Counted from the first letter of the stretch, positions 13,020-25,838 are shown. The stretch: DNA of 64,000 bases from Amphimedon queenslandica (GCF_000090795.2 NW_003546251.1:211077-275076); one strand, 5' to 3'. Numbers and translations are program-made. The notes: generated from the letters alone by a model not told the origin.

Positions 13020-15194
13020 ATGGAGGAAGAAGAAGCTCTCGATGATTCCTCTCCTCACGGAGCTGCTCATCCACTAGTCATAGCCAGGAATAGTCTGGAG
13101 GGTCAGTTTAAAAGCTTAGACGTTGATGGAACCAGTTTCAACTCTATATTCGAGGCGGACCCTGAAACTTGTGTCCGCTCTCTGGATGACCCCTGGCAAG
13201 CTACTGCTCTGAAGAAGAGGCTCAGGACTGCCGAGAAGGACTGGATTAAAAGCTTCTTGGACGCAGGAGGATTGGAGGCGCTGTGGACTATGCTAGACTC
13301 GTGTATCCCTAATGAAGAAGGCGTGATAATAGGAGATGCCCAACAGCAAGGCCTGCTAAGATGTGTTGAATGCATTAGGACTCTCCTCTCCTCACCAGAT
13401 GCTCTAGACACGCTGGTTATTGGAGCCACACCAAACAAATATATCGAGAGGCTTTTAAAAGGTATATAATTGACATGATACTGTTGTTTTTGTATCGTTG
13501 TTTTTGTGCTGTTGTTTTTGTGCTGTTGTTTTTGTGCTGTTGTGCATGAGAGATTGTTGTTTATCATTCCTGTGGTGGGTTTAGGATACTTTTTAATTGT
13601 TAATGTACTGGTTTGATTTCTTTTGTGGTATTTTCTTGTAGTAATGCACCTGCCAATGTCAGTGGATAGTGCGTTCATTAAGATATATTGCCTACTCATT
13701 CTCAGTGCTATATCGAGACACTCAGATGAAGGATTCAGAGCTACCATTAAAGCATTTGACAATCACAAGGTACCGTACAAGATGATTTATTGGCGAGGAA
13801 TTAATATTGGCGATTGGCGAGGAATTAATATTGGCGATTGGCAGCTCTATGAAGAATCACCAATATGAAATCCGCCATTTTGTTTTAATTTGAGCATGCT
13901 CAGTAGCACATGGCATAAAATAGCCAATACAAAATCTGCCAATTTCTTTCCACATGCAAATTCGCCAAAATATTACTCCTGCCAATAAATCATCTTGTAC
14001 AGTATGTACATTATCATTTAACTATTTGCAAATGATTATAGCAGTTTTGCCTTTGGCTATAAGCTTTTAGTTTAATAGCATTGTCTAGGGATGCTATAAT
14101 ACAATTACTATTTTGTCTTTATGCCCCTAATTATGTTATTTGATATTTTGTGAAGATTCAAGTAGATCAAATGTACAGTATAATGATAATGTCTTTGTCT
14201 AATTATGTACAATGATCACTCTCTTGTTACAGATTCAGTATCAGCTGCGTCACAGGTTCAGCCTGTTAGTGTACGAGTTGAGGAGTCCCCTATCTCCACC
14301 GGAGTATCAAGCAATGATAATGGCCTTCATTAATTACCTCATTGCATCTTGTGATGACATCACTGAGAGATTTCAGCTAAGGAGTGCTTTCAATGGTAAG
14401 GATAATTTACATGTATATTCGAGTGACTTTAAAAATTCATTAAAAAATCAAATTTGATCGGAATCAGCTTAAACTTTCTATGCAACATAAATACATGCAT
14501 TATTCATCAGAAAAAATTATAAAAGTGGAGAAATCTCTCCTTTTCAATTATAGTGAAATTTGGCCCTATTTCTAAGTAACTTTAAAAATTTGTAAAAATT
14601 CAATTTTGATTGGAATCACCTTATAAAGTTGAAGCACCTTGTTTCTGTAGTAATTGACAGATGTTTTACATTAAAATTACATTTTTTTCTCATTAAAATA
14701 GCTCTGCAGCTACCAGATATCATACAAGAGATATGGTTAGTATTACACGTACAATAACTAATCTTTTTCTATTGAGAGTATGACTACTCTTTTATAGCGA
14801 CACAAGTGAGCTGCCTCCGTCCTTACTCCAACAGTTAAAGATCTATCACCTGAAACAAGAGAAGGATAACAGCTTGGCTGAAATTCCAGGTGGTGTTGAT
14901 CTTAATAATCACAATGATGTCTACAGAGTTGTATTTGAAAAGGTATACAGATAATCTATTATAACTGTGTATTGATTATTTTTTCCAATTCTTTCTTTTA
15001 TGTTGTTTTTTCTCCATAGTTCTTCAATACTGAGCATTCTGGTTCATTCCTTGGTGTACTCCAGAAGCTCCTTATATTAGAGAGGGACTCACCGCGGACT
15101 GGAGCAGTCTTCCAGTCTTTGGAGAGCTTTCTTGACAGGGCACTTGCCATGACTGACCCAGTGCAAGTGGAAAGGGCTCGCAGGGTAATAGAAA

Positions 15195-15236
<42 letters not shown>

Positions 15237-18200
15237 AATATATTGTTTTATATTGTTTTTATTTTTTATAGGTGACTGTGGAAGAGCTTAAGAAAGCTAT
15301 TGAAAATGAAGAAAAACGTAAAAAAGAAAAGACTCCTCCCATTGCCCCAAAAAATTCAAAATCTCCTGAAGCTTCTCCATCTTCAGCTCCTCCTCCTCCT
15401 ACTCCTGAAGCCCCTCCCCCTCCTCCTGCCCCTGGAGCCCCTCCCCCTCCTCCTGCCCCTGGAGCCCCTCCCCCTCCTCCTGTCCCTGGAGCCCCTCCCC
15501 CTCCTCCTGCCCCTGGAGTCCCTCCCCCTCCTCCTGCCCCTGGAGCCCCTCCCCCTCCTCCTGCCCCTGGAGCCCCTCCCCCTCCCCCTCCTCCTGCCCC
15601 TGGAGCCCCTCCTCCTCCTGGTATTCAATCAGGTAAATGATATTTCAGTATCATAATGTTTATGATGATGCATGCAGATTCAAGTTCTAAATTTTGGGGT
15701 GTTGCTAAGGTCGTTTTGAGTTTGTTTCAAAAAGCAAGACAAATGAAACCGTCAGTCAAAATGAAAAGGGTCAACTGGAAAAAGGTACGTATCTTTATTT
15801 ACTAGTTCCTTTCCTCTAATGGATTGTAGGTGCCAGAGAAAGTAGCAAGGGACAGCAAGGCACTGTGGCACATTGAAGATAGCATTAAGTTTCCATTTGA
15901 TGTTGATATTATCAAGGAAAGCGTTGAAAAGTTCTTTCATAATGAATTCAAGACCATAACACTGGAAGAAAAGGATGGGCCCAAACAAGTGAGAGCTTAT
16001 AATTGTGACAAAAAAATTATTAATCATAACTATACAACTAATATGCGCATCATTATTAATCAGCCATGAATGTCTCACTATCTTACATTTGTTTAGGTTG
16101 AATTAGATCAGCAAACTCAAATGAATGTCAGTATCATACTCAATGACTTTAAGAGGTACAGTATACAAGGAGCTGTGATTCTATTGTGTCTTTTCTTGTC
16201 ATTCAGTATTTCTACTATCCTTATTTGTGAAATGATTGAAGTTGGACTCTCTCATCCACAGCAGAAGCTTGCTGCTCATCATTTCGATACAATAGAGAAA
16301 GCATTAACAAAGAAAGAAGTATATACTTATGATCATCTTTTGTCATTCTCTTCTCTTCTCTCTTTCTCCATCTGTCCTTCTCTTAGGCTCAGACTCTAAG
16401 TGAGTTTGATGGTGAAGAGGAGTCACTGGGGAAATCCGAGAGATTCATATACAGGATCTCTCAGATCCCATGGTATGATAAATCTGTTCAAGCCCTTGCA
16501 TATACTGATGATGTTTGTGTAGGTGTCTTTTTAGAGTCAAAGTCATGAAATTCCAGTTAACGTTTGATGAGTCGATACAGCACTTATCTCAACTTCTGGA
16601 CCTGATTAAGCTTGGACTTGATGGTATGTTTATAATTGCATTTTTCTGTCACTACTAATTACTATGATTATACTTGTCATCATTTTTGTCACTGAAATTT
16701 GAGCTGTAGCTAGCTATAATTATAACACGAAGCGGTTTTTATTTCTCTCTTTCTCTTCCACTAAGAGTTAGTAAAATCAGAATCACTAAGAGAAGTCTTC
16801 TTTACTATTCTACTTATTGGAAACATCATAAATGGAGTAAGACTCCCAGCACACAAAATAAGATTGTTAATGTCATTTCCAAACAGAACAATAATCAAGG
16901 GAAAGCGTTTGGATTCACCATTCCATCCCTGGAACAGTTCACTGCCCTTGTGGCCAATGTCAATACCAAAGGAACCAACTTCATACATTACCTTGTTACT
17001 GTAAGCACAACACACATGACAGTAAACTTTTAATAACAGCCACTTTAGTTCAAGCAGTATATATTTGGAGGTATCCTTTATCAAAAAGAGTCTTAGTACA
17101 ATGTATATTGCTTTGCAAATAAATGATATGCTAGCTTGTGTTTAAGGATGCTTTCTATAAAAGGAATGAGTCAATGGATAGAAGCTTTATGTGTAGTTAA
17201 CCTGTAAAATATCACTAGTAATTAGTTAAGTAACTTCATGACTTAAAGGGTGGGGTTGCATTATTATTTTAAGCCTAGCTGATGTCACTTCCCTTGTAAT
17301 GCTAATTTGTTGTTTTAAATGCATTGAAATGTTATGAATTGTACTAATAATAGTATACTTATGTGCATGTTATGAGTTGCTCTTGTAATGTTACTAGTAG
17401 AAGTCCACTTAACCTCATTAGGGATTGTTATGCATGTCATCAGTACATTCATGGTATAGTACAATTTGTGAGCTAATATTAGCATAAGACTTAGAGTCAA
17501 GATGTCTAGATATGTACTATTTCATCCGTTTTCAAAGGAGCTTTACTCCTTGTGTAGTATGTATAGGTGGGTGGTGTATCCTTGTCATTAAGACTGCATC
17601 CCATCTACACTCATTATTGAACATACTCATTAGTGAATACCCTCATTATAGAACATACTGACTTGTTATTGAATTTTATTGTTATGTTAATATCACTACG
17701 TGTCATTATAGGTTATAGAGAATTATTTGCCTCATTTACTTGATTTCCCTTCAGAGATGCCCCATCTTCAAGAGCTGAGCCGGTAAGCCTGTGATATTAA
17801 AAATGAATATCCACTGCGAGTGTCAGTAAACACTTCCCATTAATAAATCAAATTTGCCAGTTTAAAATGATTAGACTCTAGTACATTACTATATTTATTG
17901 TACTGTGAGTAGCACGTATTAAGTACTTGACTTGTTAGGATCATAATTAGATTTTCCTTGTTGTTATCCTTAATCCTAATAAAGTATCTCTATACATTAT
18001 ACACTTGATATAACATGCTGTAATTATTATATCATTATTATTTTTTATTCTTTAGTATACCATTTAAAGATGTTGAGAAAGAGGTTAGTCTCCTCAGAGA
18101 GGAACTCAATGGATATAAAGCAAATCTTGAAGATGGTGGACCTCCTGATGACCTTGCTGAGCAAATGACAGTATTCATTCCTGTATGAGCTGCACTTATA

Positions 18201-19487
18201 TGGACACACATAAATATACATTACTCTTTTTAATATAAAATTATTTCATTGTATCTTTACCTACAGAATGCCGACAATGTTCTACGTAAACTTGAAACCA
18301 AAGTCGAGTCAGTGAGGACCAAAACCTCTTCTGTCTCTGAGTATTTCTGTGATGAGAGGCCAGACTTTATTAACAAGGTTTTTGAGGAGTTGTGGAATTT
18401 TGTTGAAGTGTTTCAGAAGTGTATAAAAGTAAGGAAATACCAGTCATGCGATACCTAATTACCCTCCAAAGTGACACATTCATATATGTACATTTATGAT
18501 TATCGTGTTAGTGTGTTATGTGTGTTATGCGTATTGATATGTATAGTATTTCACACTCCATTTAATAAGGAGACATTACAATTCCTTTTTAGTGCAAGCC
18601 CATCAGTGGGTCGTTTCATTCCTACGAGCACTTTAGATGTAATTAATTGAGTTATTCCCCTCGTGGCAATAGCTTTCTATGTTTGCTGCTGCACTAGCCA
18701 AGTGTTCTCCTAGAACATCAACAATTCCACTGAAAATTGAAATTAACAAAGTTTACTACTGCACACAGGCAGCTGTGTACACTTATGAAAATTTAATGGG
18801 CATTTTGGGAAAACAGTGTACGCAATGTATAGAGCATATTGTTTACTGAAATAATGTATAATTTATAATAACGACATCTGCTATAGTGAATGTGTTTGTT
18901 AATAATGGTTTATAGTTGAATCTTCACTTATGTGGTCATCCTTCTTGATCCTGTAGGATGTCTCACAGACTAAACCCATTCCATCATTAACTGCTCCAAA
19001 AGAGCCGGAGCCTATCAAATCTATACCGGAGGAGGCCGAACCAACACACACCAAGGCTGCCATCAACGCTATTACTCAGGACGACTTTGACATTATCACT
19101 CCAACAAGCCAGCCTCATCATGTTCATTTGTATTCTCCTCCCTCGTTTAGACTCGAGTCTCTTGGCGAAGACGATGAATACGAGGAGCAGCAACCAAAAA
19201 CCCTCTCTCACTCCATGACGCAGCCAGGGTACCTTAACCCACTTGGTGCTACTGGCCCAGTAGGGTATAGCAGATTGCTAAGTGTTGGTGCACCTAGATC
19301 ATTGAAACGCAAACAAGCGTCACTTGGTGATGTTCCTCACGGGCAGGGACCTGGTGGATTCTACCGCTCTATATCGGTCCAACCTCTTGCTAAATTTAAT
19401 ACCATATATGGTAGCAATAAACACGATTTGGAGAAAGTGCTCTTTAGAATGGCCGACGCCATAAAGAAGGATTTACAATTGCAATGA
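13020..19487 (+). CDS. INF2: INF2-type formin (inverted formin)
   Basis: Actin nucleator and severing formin. The start at 13020 begins MEEEEALDD. The N-terminal diaphanous-inhibitory/armadillo region shows WQATALKKRLRTAEKDWIKS and GGLEALWTMLDSC (exon 1), as in INF2. FH1 lies at about 15365-15635 and consists of PPPAPGAP octapeptide repeats, coded by a 24-bp tandem unit. FH2 runs from about 15680 to 18430, with MKRVNWKK, KSESLREVFFTILLIGNIING, GKAFGFTIPSLEQ and DVEKEVSLLREEL. A 50-bp intron (16838-16887) splits FH2; without it the frame appears to break. The C-terminal exon (18960-19487) ends in a WH2/DAD-like segment (LEKVLFRMADAIKKDL). The intron after exon 2 carries a MITE lying in its 5' splice site. 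FHDC1 is an alternative family, but the N-terminal inhibitory domain favours INF2. Confidence 0.88.
13773..14002. mobile_element. MITE with TA target duplication, inserted in INF2 5' splice site
   Basis: A 230-bp non-coding element. The left end CCGTACAAGATGATTTATTG and the reverse complement of the right end, CTGTACAAGATGATTTATTG, match over about 38 bp of terminal inverted repeat with few differences. TA dinucleotides flank it (13771-13772 and 14003-14004), as for Tc1/mariner-type transposition. Inside the left end a 24-bp stretch with GGAATTAATATTGGCGAT is tandemly duplicated. No transposase is encoded. The left TA forms positions +2 and +3 of an INF2 donor site. Confidence 0.85.
14415..14640 (-). 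repeat. Family A repeat in INF2 intron
   Basis: Two partial copies in reverse orientation, with TTTGATCGGAATCAGCTTAA, TATGCAACATAAATACATG and GGAGAAATCTCTCC-type boxes. The palindromic core is missing or decayed. Confidence 0.65.
15415..15620 (+). repeat. 24-bp coding minisatellite of the formin FH1 domain
   Basis: Seven to eight tandem copies of a 24-bp unit (core CCTGCCCCTGGAGCCCCTCC) encode PPPAPGAP in the INF2 FH1 domain. Near-identity between copies suggests recent slippage, so the proline-track number may vary between individuals. Long open frames on the other strand here are by-products of the composition. Confidence 0.85.
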
Positions 19488-19874
19488 GCAAGTTATATAT
19501 GGAACTAAATTTGAGTCTATCTATTAGTTTTTATAATCGCATGAAAATTTTCTAAGTTATATGATTATTTCTTTCATTTTTATATTTCAACACTATAGTT
19601 TCAAACTTAATGCCTTAGATTCGTGTACTCGTGACTTGGGATGTATAATGATGTATTGTTTTCATATGACTAGGTGGAGAAATAATTGTAGTAATTATGC
19701 ACCTTTCAAATATTCATTAGGCTCTATTTTCACTTATTCCTTAGTTGGGTTTAGTGTTACACGACACCACATTGATGCTTTATCAGTTGACTTTCGCACT
19801 AATTGTAAAATTTAAGGGCGTGGCTCGAACTTTTTATGCATGCTCGGCGTGCCTGTCAAACAGATAAGATTATC
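19488..19874. other. Intergenic stretch INF2 - rolling-stone cluster
   Basis: AT-rich 387 bp after the formin stop. It includes the likely INF2 3'UTR and the promoter of the first rolling-stone-like gene. No RNA gene or repeat recognised. Confidence 0.6.
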
Positions 19875-20799
19875 ATGACAAACTTCAAGAAAGCTCTGTG
19901 CTGGGAGCTCCATATATCAAGGTTTTCCTTCTATTATCACGAATGGAGAGCATTTTATTACACTCCTGTAAGTGGTTCAATTGTCTTGCTAATAATATTA
20001 TCTATTACTGGTTTTGTTTTCATGATTTTAGTGGCTACCACAGAAAATTTCTTTCCAATGGATATACCTTCTCTACAAGTGGCTCTTGACTATTTTCTTT
20101 AGTTTTTACGTTTTTTTCTCTTTCGGAAGGTCTGAAGAGTATTTCTTCATCTACCTGACATATTGGGGTGTGCTAGTATTAGCAGTCTACCTTTTATTCA
20201 GCAGCATTATCATCACTATCCACTACATGAAGCCCTGCTTCTGCAAGAAATACAAAACAAGTGAAGAAGACCCTTTTGTATTCTACAAACTTCCTGAAAG
20301 GCCTCAAGGTTGCTGCGGACTGATGCACAATACCCTAAAATGGTATAATTACATCCAGTGGCTTCTCTTTACAATATCAAGTGGCCTGGCAGTGGGCATA
20401 ACAATCCTGTACTGGGCTTTCATTCACACGTCAAAGACAGATCACTGGGACATTGCCCTCCACCTTCTCAACGGCGTAGCAGCAATTCTCGAGGTCTGGG
20501 TAACCAGAATACCTGTTAGGATCTATCATGCTGCATACATTGTTTCTGTTTCAGCTTTTTATGTCCTTTTCACTGCTGTATACTATGGCTCTGGTGGTGG
20601 AAATGGCGTCAATAATGCATCTTATATCTATACTCCCCTTGACTATGAGAGTGCTCCAGCCAGTGCTGCAGTATTTGCCATCTCTATTGTATTGATATTC
20701 TGCCCGACAGTCCATTTGTTCATTTATGCTAATTATTTGCTGAGAGAATGCATGCTTCGTTTTGTTGCAAAGAAGTGTAAATGGATTGTGTCTCATTAA
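19875..20799 (+). CDS. Rolling stone-like multipass membrane protein, copy 1
   Basis: Two exons, 19875-19967 and 20032-20799, intron phase 0; 286 aa. Exon 1 encodes a short N-terminus ending HEWRAFYYTP; exon 2 opens with WLPQ. Hydrophobic runs suggest six to seven membrane segments. The family signature sits in the second half: HWDIALHLLNGVAAILEVWV, then TRIPVRIYHAAY, a small-residue loop GSGGGNG and YIYTPLDYESAP. This resembles the HxxN...D...P.R..H..Y...GG...YIYP.LDW pattern of the fly myoblast-fusion protein rolling stone and relatives (FAR-17a/AIG1-like superfamily). The biochemical role of the family is unsettled and none is claimed here. First of five head-to-tail paralogues with the same intron position. 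Confidence 0.78.
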
Positions 20800-20925
20800 C
20801 TTTGACATCCTTGTTGTTTTATTTATTAATGTTTATTAAAGATAATAAAATTAATAGTTATAACTACTTGTAACAAGGTCTGCTGCAGCAAGTTGCTCTA
20901 ACCTCAGTGTATAAGCACTTTTGTC

Positions 20926-22126
20926 ATGAGTTTACTAAGAGGACTGAGATGGGAGCTCCATGTCTCGAATTTTTGCTTCTTTCACTACAACTGGAGAATT
21001 TTTATCTACACACCAGTAAGGCATGCATGCAGAGGAGTTGACAAATATATTAAGCAGAGAGTAATTTACACATCCCATAAGTGTAATGTATACAGTAAAC
21101 TATATAGTTATAGCTAACCAGCTGTCATAGAATTTTTACTGGTATCTACATAAAATGCCTTTTATTCATTGTATAGATTATTGCCTTATTGGTCGCACAA
21201 TTACTATTCAGTAGCACATTTGTAGATATTTGGCAGCTATAGCTGTAATTTTCATAGTAGATCAGTAATTCATGCTTCCTCTTTTTTTGTAGTGGCTACC
21301 ACCAACTCTACATTTTCAGTGTATATATCTTGCATACAGATGGGTTCTTGCCATTTATTCATTTATTTACTTCATTTTGATCATTTACTATGTACGGGAG
21401 TATACGTTGGTTTACTTCACCAGTTGGAGTCAATACCTTTTCACATTCTATCAACTGTGGAGCAGCATATCAGTCACAGTGCACCACATGAAACTTGGCA
21501 TTCCTTACTGCAAGAAGAAATGTAATAGTGAGAAGCGCAAGGTAGTTTCTTCTACAGACCTACCCTCTAAGCCAACTGGCTGCTGGTGCGGGCTGAAGTA
21601 CAATGTCTTGAAATGGCACGAATGCATTCACTGGATCTCCTTTTTTCTTGCTGGAGAGGCTACATCAGGCCTTATTTTTCTATATTGGGTATTCATTTAT
21701 AATCCTAAAAAGGGCATCGACCATTGGGAGATCAGCACACACCTTTTGAATGGATTACTAAGTTGGATTAATGTGTGGATCACACAAATCCCATTTCGAG
21801 CACACCATGTCATATATACCATCATTTATTCAGCAACGTATTGTACTTTTACAGGATTTTACTACGCAGCAGGTGGTGGAAATATTCAAAATAATGACAG
21901 ATATATCTACTCTATCTTGGACTATGGAAATTACCCAGTTAAAGCAACCTTCTTCGTACTTGCTGCAGCTTTGATCTATGCTCCTTTGGTGCATCTATTC
22001 TTCTATGCTAACTATCTACTGAGAGAAGGCTTGATTCATGTTTTGGTTAAAAGAGGCTATTGCAAATGGCTCTTGGAGAAAGAGCTTGGAGAAGAGAATG
22101 AAATGGAACCTATTATACAGGAATAA
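20926..22126 (+). CDS. Rolling stone-like multipass membrane protein, copy 2
   Basis: Exons 20926-21015 and 21293-22126, phase-0 intron at the position shared by the cluster; 307 aa. Its intron, at 277 bp, is the longest of the five. Exon 1 is short (MSLLRGLRWELHV...FIYTP) and exon 2 starts WLPP. Conserved second-half block: DHWEISTHLLNGLLSWINVW, ITQIPFRAHHVIY, YYAAGGGN, YIYSILDYGNYP. The C-terminus adds an acidic tail (ELGEENEMEP) absent from copy 1. It starts 127 bp after copy 1 stops. Confidence 0.76.
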
Positions 22127-22248
22127 TTTATTTTGCATAATAATTAATTATTTTTGAATCACGTGATGCACAATGTCAATCAATATTCAATAATATTAAC
22201 CTCGCCATAGACCACCATAAAAGTCTGTCTAGGACGATAAATTGTACA

Positions 22249-23237
22249 ATGTCTGGAAGGGTAAAAGAGGTGAATTGGTTCAAAGCGTTGTGTTGGGAGC
22301 TCCACATATCTAGGATCTTTTTCTTTCATCACAACTGGAAGGCTTTTGCCTATACACCGGTGAGAACTAGACCCGCAACTGATTGGTGTCACTAAATTAA
22401 TTTTTCTTTCTTTCCTAGTGGTTGCCTGATTCTGTCTACTGGCAGTGGATCTATCTCGTCTACAGGTGGATAACTTTTACCTTCTTTTTCATATACTTTA
22501 TATGGAACCAGATCTCAGATGGAGGGATTACATATATCTACCTCACAACCTGGAGCCTAAACCTTCTCACCCTCTACCTCTTCTATGCCACCCTCTCTGT
22601 CACTGTATACTACATAAGACTCGCCCTGCCTATCGAGAGAATCAAGCGCAAGCCGATCAATCCTCCATCTCGTTGTGCTCTTCCTTCAAAACCGTACGGT
22701 CTTTGTAGCTATCGTACAAACACACTTGCTTGGTATGACATTATACATTGGTTCCTGTTCATCATTGGCCCTGGTATTTCCCTTGCTAGCATGGTCCTAT
22801 TCTGGGCCGCCATTTACAGGGGAGGTCCCATATCACACTGGGACGTCGCTATACATCTTTTAAACGGGGTTTTTAGTGTCGTTGAGGTTTGGGTGGCGAG
22901 GATACCCATACGTGTCTATCATGCCTTGTATGCTGTTCTACTTGGATGTGTTTACGTTGTCTTCTCCGGAATCTATTTCTCTGCTGGGGGCGAGAATCAA
23001 CAAGGCGATCCTTACATTTATAGTATCATTGATTACGGTAATTCGCCAGTTAATGCTACAATCACGGTTATGTCTATTGTAATGTTGTTTGCTCCTGCCG
23101 TCATACTTTTCTATTATGCCAATTATCTCCTGAGAGAGACTATACTCCGTACCCTTGCATATAAAGGAGTGTTCAAATGGCTCTGCAAGGAAGACAAGAC
23201 TAAGTTTGACGATTTCAAGGAAACAGTCAACGCCTGA
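22249..23237 (+). CDS. Rolling stone-like multipass membrane protein, copy 3
   Basis: Exons 22249-22359 and 22419-23237, phase 0; 309 aa. The N-terminus is seven codons longer than in the other copies (MSGRVKEVNWFKALCWELHI). Signature: HWDVAIHLLNGVFSVVEVWV, ARIPIRVYHALY, YFSAGGENQ, YIYSIIDYGNSP. The C-terminal tail is charged (KEDKTKFDDFKETVNA). Codon choice is more C/G-rich than in neighbouring copies. A single CACGTG lies at about 22160, 90 bp upstream. Confidence 0.77.
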
Positions 23238-23436
23238 GGAAAGCAGGAAATGAACTGGTTACATTGTTTACAGTAAACCTACAACATCTTGTTAATTAAT
23301 GCTATTTTTAGTTCAATAATAATAAAACATAATTAGATCTTTTTAGATGAATTATTGAGCCCCGCCCTTTAGCCTCTGCTGGCTTTATATGCTTGGTTGG
23401 CAGTGTTTGCATGCATTCCTTGGCTTTAATCTAAAA

Positions 23437-24392
23437 ATGGACTGTCGGAAGATTGCTTGCTGGGAGTTTCACTTCTCGCGAGTTTGTCTGTCTCACCATA
23501 ACTGGAAAGCATTTGCTTATACTCCAGTAAGCCAGTGCCATCATTTTGTATATATAAGGCTCAGATCTAATCAATTTTTTTGTAGTGGTTACCAGAAAGA
23601 TTTTACTTTCAGCTAATCTATGTTGTTTACAAGTGGCTCGTAACTCTTTTCCACGTCATCTATGCTTTGCTCACCATTGAATCTGCGCAAGAGTTCATCT
23701 TTGTCTACCTGACCAATATTGGTTACATTTTGTTCACTTTCTATCTGCTTTGGAGCACCATCTCTGTCACATCTCGTTTCATTTGGTACTTGTCTCCATG
23801 CTGTAAGAAGGAACAGCCTACGACATTCATTGATCTTCCCTCAAAGCCTGCTGGATGCTGTGGATGGGTTCACAATACCCTCAAGTGGTATGACTACATA
23901 CAATGGCTGCTGTTCACAATATCAATTGACATTGCCTTCTCTATTGTGGTATTATACTGGGCTTTGATTTACAGGTCGGATTACCCAGTAAGGCATTGGG
24001 ATATCTCGCTACACTTGCTCAATGGCGTCTTTGCTTTCTTTGAAGTGTGGATCACTAGGACACCAGTACGACTTTATCATTTCATTTATATCATGATGGT
24101 TGGTATAGCTTATGTCTCATTCACTGGGATCTACTATGCTGCTGGTGGACGAGGTGCACGGAATACTTCTTACATTTATCCTGTGATTGACTATGAAAAT
24201 GAACCTGCCACTGCAGCTGTGGTTTCGTGCATGGTGGCTTTTGTCTTTTTACCTCTTGTTCAGTTGTTCTTTTACATAAACTACCTTCTAAGAGAAGGTA
24301 TATTATATGGCCTTGTCAAAAAAGGATTATGCAAGTGGCTAAAGAAGACATATGAGCAAGATAGTGCAGTTTTTAAGCGTAGAGTTGTCTAA
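23437..24392 (+). CDS. Rolling stone-like multipass membrane protein, copy 4
   Basis: Exons 23437-23526 and 23586-24392, phase 0; 298 aa. I chose MDCRKIACWEFHF (23437) rather than an in-frame ATG 48 bp upstream because it aligns with the starts of copies 1, 2 and 5. Signature: RHWDISLHLLNGVFAFFEVW, ITRTPVRLYHFIY, YYAAGGRG, YIYPVIDYENEP; this copy keeps the YIYP form seen in insect rolling stone. The tail is basic (KRRVV). Confidence 0.78.
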
Positions 24393-24667
24393 CTGGAATC
24401 TACTACTCTATTGATGCTATCATATCTCTATAGTGTCAACAATGGAATCTTCGATGCACATTTTTATAGTAATTATAGATCTATATCACTTTTATATAAA
24501 CAGTATAGTCTAGTACAATTGTCTTAGGCCTTCCTACACATAAATTTTTTACATTGTCTCTTATAACTAATTCAGCATAAACGTCATCACGAATCAAGTC
24601 AGATCATGAAGAACAATGCAATGCAGTATCTTTGCCACGCCCTTGCTGATTGTCAAGCTGATCAAAG

Positions 24668-25668
24668 ATGTCTTGTAAGAAGACTTTGTGGTGGGAGTTC
24701 CACATTTCCAGGCTCTTTTTCTGCCACCACAACTGGAAAGCATTTGCTTACACTCCTGTAAGAGACTTTGAAACCGACCGTGCAATGTTTATATCCTTTG
24801 TTTGTCTTTTTAGTGGCTCCCGCAAAACCCACATATCCAGTGGATTTTCATAGTCTACAAATGGCTCATGGCTCTCTTCTTCTCTTCACATTATTGCTGG
24901 GCGCTCATAAGGAACAAGGAGTACTTTTATATTTATCTGACCGATTGGGGCCTGACCTTGCTCACCCTTTACTTTATATGGAGCAGTATCAGTGTCACTG
25001 TCCGTTTTATGCAACAGAACTGCCCTCCTTGTTATGATTGCCCAAGAGATGAAGGATTGATAGATATGGAGTGTGAGCTAAGCCCAAGGCCTACTGGATG
25101 CTGTGGAAAAGCTCACAACTCTCTCCAATGGTACGAGATTGTTAATTGGTTCCTTTTTGTCATAGGTGCCGAGCTTGCTGTATCGATAACGTTCCTTTAC
25201 TGGCCTTTGTTTTCCAACTTGGGCAAGGAAGAGTTGTTCAGTTACTTAAACATTGTGATGCATCTTCTCAATGGAGTGGCTGCCCTACTGGACTTATGGA
25301 TCAGTAGAATCCCAGTACGTATCTACCATTTCATCTATTTGATGATCATCTCTGTCACTTATACCACTTTCTCTGGCGTCTACTTTGCTATTGGTGGAAC
25401 AGATGGTCATAATCACACTTATATCTATCCACAACTAGATTATGGGAGCTCACCTGGTCCTGCTTCAGCCCTTGCTGTTGGAGGTGCATTGGTCTATGCC
25501 CCTTTCATTCATCTCTTCTTTTACTGCAATTATCTCTGCAGAGAAGGTCTGCTCTATTGCATACGCTATTGTAAGATTAAAATTGATCAGAGGAAAGGTT
25601 ACACTGTCATGATTGATGGCTCTAATATTATCAGTGAGGACAGTGAAGAGAATGCTAATGTTGTTTGA
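24668..25668 (+). CDS. Rolling stone-like multipass membrane protein, copy 5
   Basis: Exons 24668-24757 and 24814-25668, phase 0; 314 aa, the longest of the set. Signature: NIVMHLLNGVAALLDLWI, SRIPVRIYHFIY, YFAIGGTDGHN, YIYPQLDYGSSP. It keeps a DLW where the others have EVW or NVW, and a D in GGTDGHN like fly rolling stone. The C-terminal tail is long and acidic (SEDSEENANVV). CHTF18 follows about 250 bp downstream. Confidence 0.78.
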
Positions 25669-25838
25669 TTTTTGAAAGCTGACAGCTGTTTTAATTTGAT
25701 GCTTAGTCTACTTGTGAATTTTTATTTTAAAAATTTATTTTTAAATATTAAAATAACAGCACAATAGGAGAATGGGGAAATTGTGGCTGCATACATTGTT
25801 TTATGTATCAATGCTTGTTCTAATCTATTTACATATCT

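Noticed and set aside
13623-13868. Extension of INF2 exon 2 as a separate 81-codon gene
   Set aside because: The first part is the formin exon; the rest is MITE sequence read through after the donor site.
15300-15656. Second + frame and a minus-strand Arg-rich frame over the FH1 repeat
   Set aside because: By-products of the 24-bp Pro-coding repeat; the formin frame alone connects to the neighbouring exons.
16838-16887. Apparent frameshift in the formin FH2 domain
   Set aside because: A 50-bp GT-AG intron (GTAAGA ... AACAG) explains it, giving INGNNNQGKAFGF in frame; introns of this size are normal here.
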